Assembly (NCBI GenBank): GCA_041484525.1
Contig: JBGPHT010000115.1
Span: 1 to 23,777 of the forward strand
Source: JBGPHT01 sp041484525
Lineage (GTDB): Bacteria > Acidobacteriota > Terriglobia > Bryobacterales > Bryobacteraceae
Direction of reading: 5' to 3'
Length of the DNA: 23,777 bases
In this document: one piece after another, positions 23,261 through 23,777 of the stretch
How positions within the stretch are numbered: position 1 is the first letter of the stretch
Layout: the number at the start of each line of letters is the position of its first letter
Made by a program: the position numbers and the translations under genes
The notes under the pieces: generated by a model
Seen by the model: the letters and a program-made list of their open reading frames with translations, nothing else
Database searches by the model: none
Told to the model about the DNA's origin: nothing

Positions 23261-23777
23261 ATGTTCGATCGCCCGACTTTGGTTCTGAAGGACGAAGAAG
23301 AGATGGAAGACTTCCACGATTACGACGACGAAGAGCACTCGGAGCTGGATTCCAAGCTCGACGATTACGACGACGCTGAAGAGGACGAGGAAGAGGATGA
23401 ACTGGAACCAATCATCCCGCCCGCAGCGGAATCGGTCACTGTTGTCGTAGTCGAACCCGTGGGAGCCGCCGGGCCCGAGACTCCCCCCAAGAAGCCCGTC
23501 AAGAAAGCCTCCGCCCCAAAGGCACCTGAGAAACCGGCGCCTGAAAAACCGGCCGCGGCAGCTCCCGTGAAGAAGGCCGTCGCGGCAGCTCCGGCGAAGA
23601 AGGCCGTCGCGGCAGCTCCGGCGAAGAAGGCCGTCGCGGCAACTCCGGCAAAAAAGGCCGTCGCGGCAGTTCCGGCGAAGAAGGCCGTCGCGGCAGTTCC
23701 GGCGAAGAAGGCCGTCGCGGCAGTTCCGGCGAAGAAGGCCGTCGCGGCAGTTCCGGCGAAGAAGGCCGTCGCGGCAG
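23261..23777 (+). CDS. Acidic N-terminus / Lys-Ala-Pro repeat protein (partial, runs off the window)
   Basis: ATG 23261 with AGGAGG 8 nt upstream opens a frame that stays open to the window edge (172 complete codons). Residues 1-50 are extremely acidic (DEEEMEDFHDYDDEEHSELD, then DDYDDAEEDEEEDELEP), residues 51-75 are a Val/Pro linker, and from about residue 76 the chain is Lys/Ala/Pro-rich. From residue 99 it is a regular nine-residue repeat, AA(A/T/V)PAKKAV. Such Ala-Lys-Pro tails occur in bacterial histone H1-like DNA-binding proteins and in linkers of multidomain proteins. The acidic head makes a simple H1-like protein less certain. The C-terminus is missing, so function cannot be assigned. 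Confidence 0.75.
   Translation, partial: MFDRPTLVLKDEEEMEDFHDYDDEEHSELDSKLDDYDDAEEDEEEDELEPIIPPAAESVTVVVVEPVGAAGPETPPKKPVKKASAPKAPEKPAPEKPAAAAPVKKAVAAAPAKKAVAAAPAKKAVAATPAKKAVAAVPAKKAVAAVPAKKAVAAVPAKKAVAAVPAKKAVAA
23555..23777. repeat. 27-bp tandem repeat, eight copies plus a partial
   Basis: Units start at 23555, 23582, 23609, 23636, 23663, 23690, 23717 and 23744, with a 7-nt partial copy at the edge. Each encodes AA-x-P-x-KKAV. Early copies have GCT or ACT at the third codon and later ones GTT, and the last four are nearly identical, which suggests recent expansion. The array may continue beyond the window. Confidence 0.95.

Noticed and set aside
23555..23777. CRISPR-like array at the right edge
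   Set aside because: The 27-bp units are contiguous without spacers and in frame with a gene, so they are a coding tandem repeat.

Overview
The window is GC-rich bacterial DNA. The gene families suggest an Acidobacteriota of the Solibacter/Bryobacter type: a winged-helix regulator fused to a beta-propeller, a PEP-CTERM protein, a large Flp/Tad pilus locus, an EF-G2-type GTPase and many palindromic intergenic repeats. That assignment is an inference from gene content. No rRNA, tRNA, CRISPR array, transposase gene or phage gene was seen.

Layout. Positions 74-1764 (minus) hold an OmpR-type winged-helix/transmembrane/propeller regulator whose 3' part is in another frame. A PEP-CTERM surface protein is divergent from it (1935-2633). 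From 2863 to 15129 every gene is on the plus strand and mostly touches its neighbour: a DUF192 protein, a TadD-like TPR lipoprotein, the Flp pilin, a multi-spanning GT-C-like membrane protein, CpaB, the CpaC secretin, TadG-like, two TadE-like pseudopilins, CpaE/TadZ, the CpaF ATPase, TadB and TadC. This is a near-complete Tad secretion machine; only the prepilin peptidase (CpaA/TadV) is not seen. A minus-strand group converges on it: an unknown 196-residue protein, a second GT-C-like membrane protein and a small coiled-coil protein (15133-17546). Next come about 740 bp without a clear gene (with a paired palindrome and possibly a decayed gene), then a secreted, highly charged heptad-repeat protein (18290-19012, minus). 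Divergent from it are an EF-G-like GTPase (19138-21234), an MltD-like lytic transglycosylase lipoprotein with LysM (21473-23122), and a truncated acidic/Lys-Ala-Pro repeat protein that runs off the right edge.

How it works together. The 2863-15129 block would make, secrete and assemble Flp fibres: pilin and pseudopilins, inner-membrane platform (TadB/TadC), ATPase (CpaF), localisation factor (CpaE), outer-membrane secretin (CpaC) with CpaB, and a TPR lipoprotein. The GT-C-like gene between pilin and cpaB raises the possibility of pilin or surface glycan modification, which is inferred from position only.

Most unusual features. Palindromic elements with a GGGGACAGGC core (REP-like) are inserted inside the tad locus. 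One lies in frame inside the GT-C gene. A second copy and a solo arm lie at the cpaC-tadG junction, where they appear to have rewritten the TadG N-terminus, and the same peptide is read from the element in both genes. Other notable items are a 29/30-bp inverted repeat between tadE2 and cpaE, a 35-residue superrepeat protein, a 27-bp x 8 tandem repeat gene, an EF-G paralogue with NKLE in place of NKxD, and twin palindromes just upstream of the 17546 gene.
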